In this document: positions 62,360 through 64,000 of the stretch, piece by piece
Layout: the number at the start of each line of letters is the position of its first letter
Numbering within the stretch: the stretch's first letter is position 1
NCBI GenBank assembly: GCA_963741055.1
Contig: CAVUGU010000022.1
Location: 88,362-152,361 of the forward strand
DNA length: 64,000 bases
From: Bog-756 sp963741055
GTDB taxonomy: Bacteria > Actinomycetota > Acidimicrobiia > Acidimicrobiales > RAAP-2
Direction: 5' to 3'
Made by a program: the position numbers and the translations under genes
Notes under the pieces: generated by a model
What the model saw: the letters and a program-made list of their open reading frames with translations, nothing else
Told to the model about the DNA's origin: nothing
Databases searched by the model: none

Positions 62360-63893
62360 GTGGAGCGGCTGAGCGGACTCGACGCGGGCTTCTCGTCGTT
62401 CGAATCCCCGACCACACATCTCCACATCGTCGCGGCACTGATCTTCGACGCCGAGCATTCGCGGGGCGGGGTGACCTTCCGCCGCATACGTAACGTGCTG
62501 GCCGAAAGGATCGACCTGGTCCCGGCGTTCCGGATGCGGTTGGTCGAGGTGCCCTTCGGGGTGGACCACCCGTCGTTGGTCGAGGACGCGCAGTTCGACC
62601 TCGACTACCACGTGCGCCGAGCCGCGATTCCGAGTCCGGGCGGCCGCGACGAGCTCGCGGCGTTCGTGGCAGACGTCGCATCGAGACCGCTGGACCGCCG
62701 CCGACCTTTGTGGGAGTTCCACGTGGTCGAGGGTCTCGAACGAGAACACGTGGCGCTGGTGACCAAAGTGCACCACTCGATCATCGACGGCGTCTCCGGC
62801 GCGGAGCTGGTTGCGGGGCTCTTCGATCTTTCGGCCGACCCGTCGCCCCTCCCACTCTTCGGCGGAACAAGGGCTCGCCGGTCCGCTCCTGCCGAGGCAG
62901 CTGCCACCGGGGAGGACGATCCCGAGGAGCCGGGTGTCGCTACCGGCGCTGACGACCGGAACGGGGGAGCGGGTGTCTTGCCGAGCGAGCTCGCCCGTTG
63001 GCGTCAAGCGATCTGCTCGTTACCGGGACAGATCGATGCGGTCCGCCGGGCCATGACCGGAACCGTGCAGACGGCTCGCCAGCTCGGCTCCCCTGCGACG
63101 CGACCAGGTGTCGGCGGCACCGGTGCCGTTCAAGGCACCGAGAACCTCGATCAACCGGGCGATCTCACCGCATCGTCGGAGCTCCTTTGGCGAGTTGCCG
63201 CTTGCCGACATCCGTCAGGTGCGCCAGATCCTCGGCGGGACGACCAACGACGTCGTGTTGGCCTGTGCGGCCGGCGCATTCCGCGAGTTCTTCGCGACGC
63301 GGAGCGAACAGGTCGACGGTCCGCTCGTCGCGATGGTGCCCGTGTCGGTTCGGACCGAGGGCGAGGAGGGTGTACTCGGAAATCGGATCAGCGCAACCCT
63401 GGTATCGCTCGCGACCGACCTCGAGGGGCCTGCCGCGCGCCTCGAGGCAATTCGGACCGGGATGGCCGCGTCGAAGGAGCAGTGCGAGACGATCGGACCC
63501 AGCTTGTTCACCGCTTGGGCCGATGCAGCGGTGCCGGCCGTGACCAGCCGCCTGTCGCGTCTCCTGACCAATCTCCGTGTGTTCGATCGCATGGGGCCGC
63601 CTTTCAACGTCATCGTCTCGAACGTGCCCGGTCCCGACTTTCCCTTGTACCTCGCCGGTGCCCGGCTGGTCGGGATCTACCCGTTCGGTCCCATCGTCGA
63701 AGGAGTCGGGGTCAACATCACCGTGTTCTCCTATCTCGATACGGTTCACGTCGGCGTACTGGGCTGCTGGGACCAAGTTCGAGAGGTCGGGGTGATCGCA
63801 AAGTCCATGCAGGTGTGCTTGGACGAGTTGGTCGCCGAGGCAGCTCGACGCGAGCGCCCGATCCCGTGGTGGCACTCGGAGCTCCCGGCCTGA
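62360..63893 (+). CDS. WS/DGAT-type wax ester synthase/diacylglycerol acyltransferase (one-base frameshift)
   Basis: Acyltransferase that makes triacylglycerol or wax esters for storage in actinobacteria. GTG 62360; MERLSGLDAGFSSFESPTTH is the family N terminus. The catalytic HHxxxDG is HHSIIDG at residue 138. RPLWEFHVVEGLE precedes it. Near 63090-63094 one extra base breaks the frame; removing it gives RRDQVSAAPVPFKAPRTSIN and the C-terminal domain (TTNDVVLACAAGAFREF, LGNRISATLVSL, FNVIVSNVPGPDFPLYLAG) to 63893. It is two bases from dut, although unrelated in role. Confidence 0.9.
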
Positions 63894-63931
63894 CCGCCAG
63901 GTCTGGCCGAAGTCGACAAGGCGGTGACTGC

Positions 63932-63937
63932 TAGAGT
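63932..63937 (+). promoter_or_regulatory. -10 element of tRNA-Gly
   Basis: TAGAGT lies 11 bases before the mature tRNA 5' end at 63949. No clear -35 at ideal spacing. Confidence 0.4.
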
Positions 63938-63948
63938 TGTCACCTCAC

Positions 63949-64000
63949 GCGGACGTGGCTCAGTTGGTAGAGCATCACCTTGCCAAGGTGAGGGTCGCGG
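63949..64000 (+). tRNA. tRNA-Gly (GCC anticodon), cut by right edge
   Basis: The acceptor 5' strand GCGGACG, a D arm with GCTC/GAGC around AGTTGGTA, and the anticodon stem TCACC/GGTGA enclose TTGCCAA with anticodon GCC at 63982-63984. The variable and T arms begin but are cut by the window end. Reads GGC and GGT codons. Confidence 0.9.

Noticed and set aside
13290..63100. Programmed frameshifting as an organism-wide mechanism
   Set aside because: The sites share no common slippery heptamer or stop context and occur in varied sequence, many in homopolymers; sequencing or assembly error is simpler.

Overview
The window is a GC-rich chromosomal segment of an actinobacterium, most likely class Acidimicrobiia. 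Supporting signs are a class II DAHP synthase, a mycothiol-type DinB/maleylpyruvate isomerase family protein, an F420-type luciferase-like oxidoreductase, an MtrA-MtrB-LpqB-like set, a WhiG-type sigma factor, a WS/DGAT acyltransferase and a secreted protein built from YWLVASDGG repeats. Assignment to the class is inference. No mobile element, CRISPR array or phage region is visible. Almost everything is core housekeeping gene order, so the unusual material lies in extra domains, leaders and intergenic signals.

Layout. 1-2.5 kb: minus-strand sensor protein with a very acidic repeat linker, cut by the left edge. 2.6-9.3 kb: glutathione peroxidase, a DinB-like protein, tig-clpP-clpX, folC, ndk. 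9.5-14.2 kb: rod-shape operon mreB-mreC-mreD-mrdA, with no rodA. 14.3-24.6 kb: two radical-SAM-associated proteins, RNase E/G, rplU-rpmA, a tyrosine phosphatase, obgE, proB and proA. 24.6-27.9 kb: MoxR ATPase, VWA protein, histidine phosphatase. 27.8-31.0 kb, minus: secreted GH25-like repeat protein and DAHP synthase. 31.1-33.4 kb: F420 oxidoreductase, nadD, small membrane protein, rsfS. 33.4-38.0 kb, minus: response regulator, sensor kinase and GerMN lipoprotein, preceded upstream by an orphan peptide-binding protein. 38.2-46.8 kb: xerC, whiG-type sigma, rpsB-tsf-pyrH-frr, cdsA, dxr. 46.8-51.3 kb: site-2 protease, ispG, proS. 51.3-59 kb: an attenuator-like leader, then rimP-nusA-ylxR-infB-rbfA-truB and ribF. 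59-64 kb: acyl-CoA synthetase, oligoribonuclease, dut, WS/DGAT acyltransferase and the start of a tRNA-Gly.

Two features run through the whole window. First, many transcription units begin with a TAnnnT hexamer 6-9 bases before the start codon and no Shine-Dalgarno sequence, which is the signature of leaderless mRNA. Second, at least fourteen genes, including single-copy essential ones (mrdA, rpsB, tsf, proS, infB), need a one-base shift to read through. Most need removal of one base and many sites lie in short homopolymers, so base-calling or assembly error is the likeliest cause. I annotate these as single genes with the shift located.

The most interesting non-coding element is at 51348-51424: an extended -10 promoter, then a 12-bp terminator hairpin with a competing antiterminator stem, ahead of the rimP-nusA-infB operon and overlapped by a 52-codon leader frame that ends on the rimP start.
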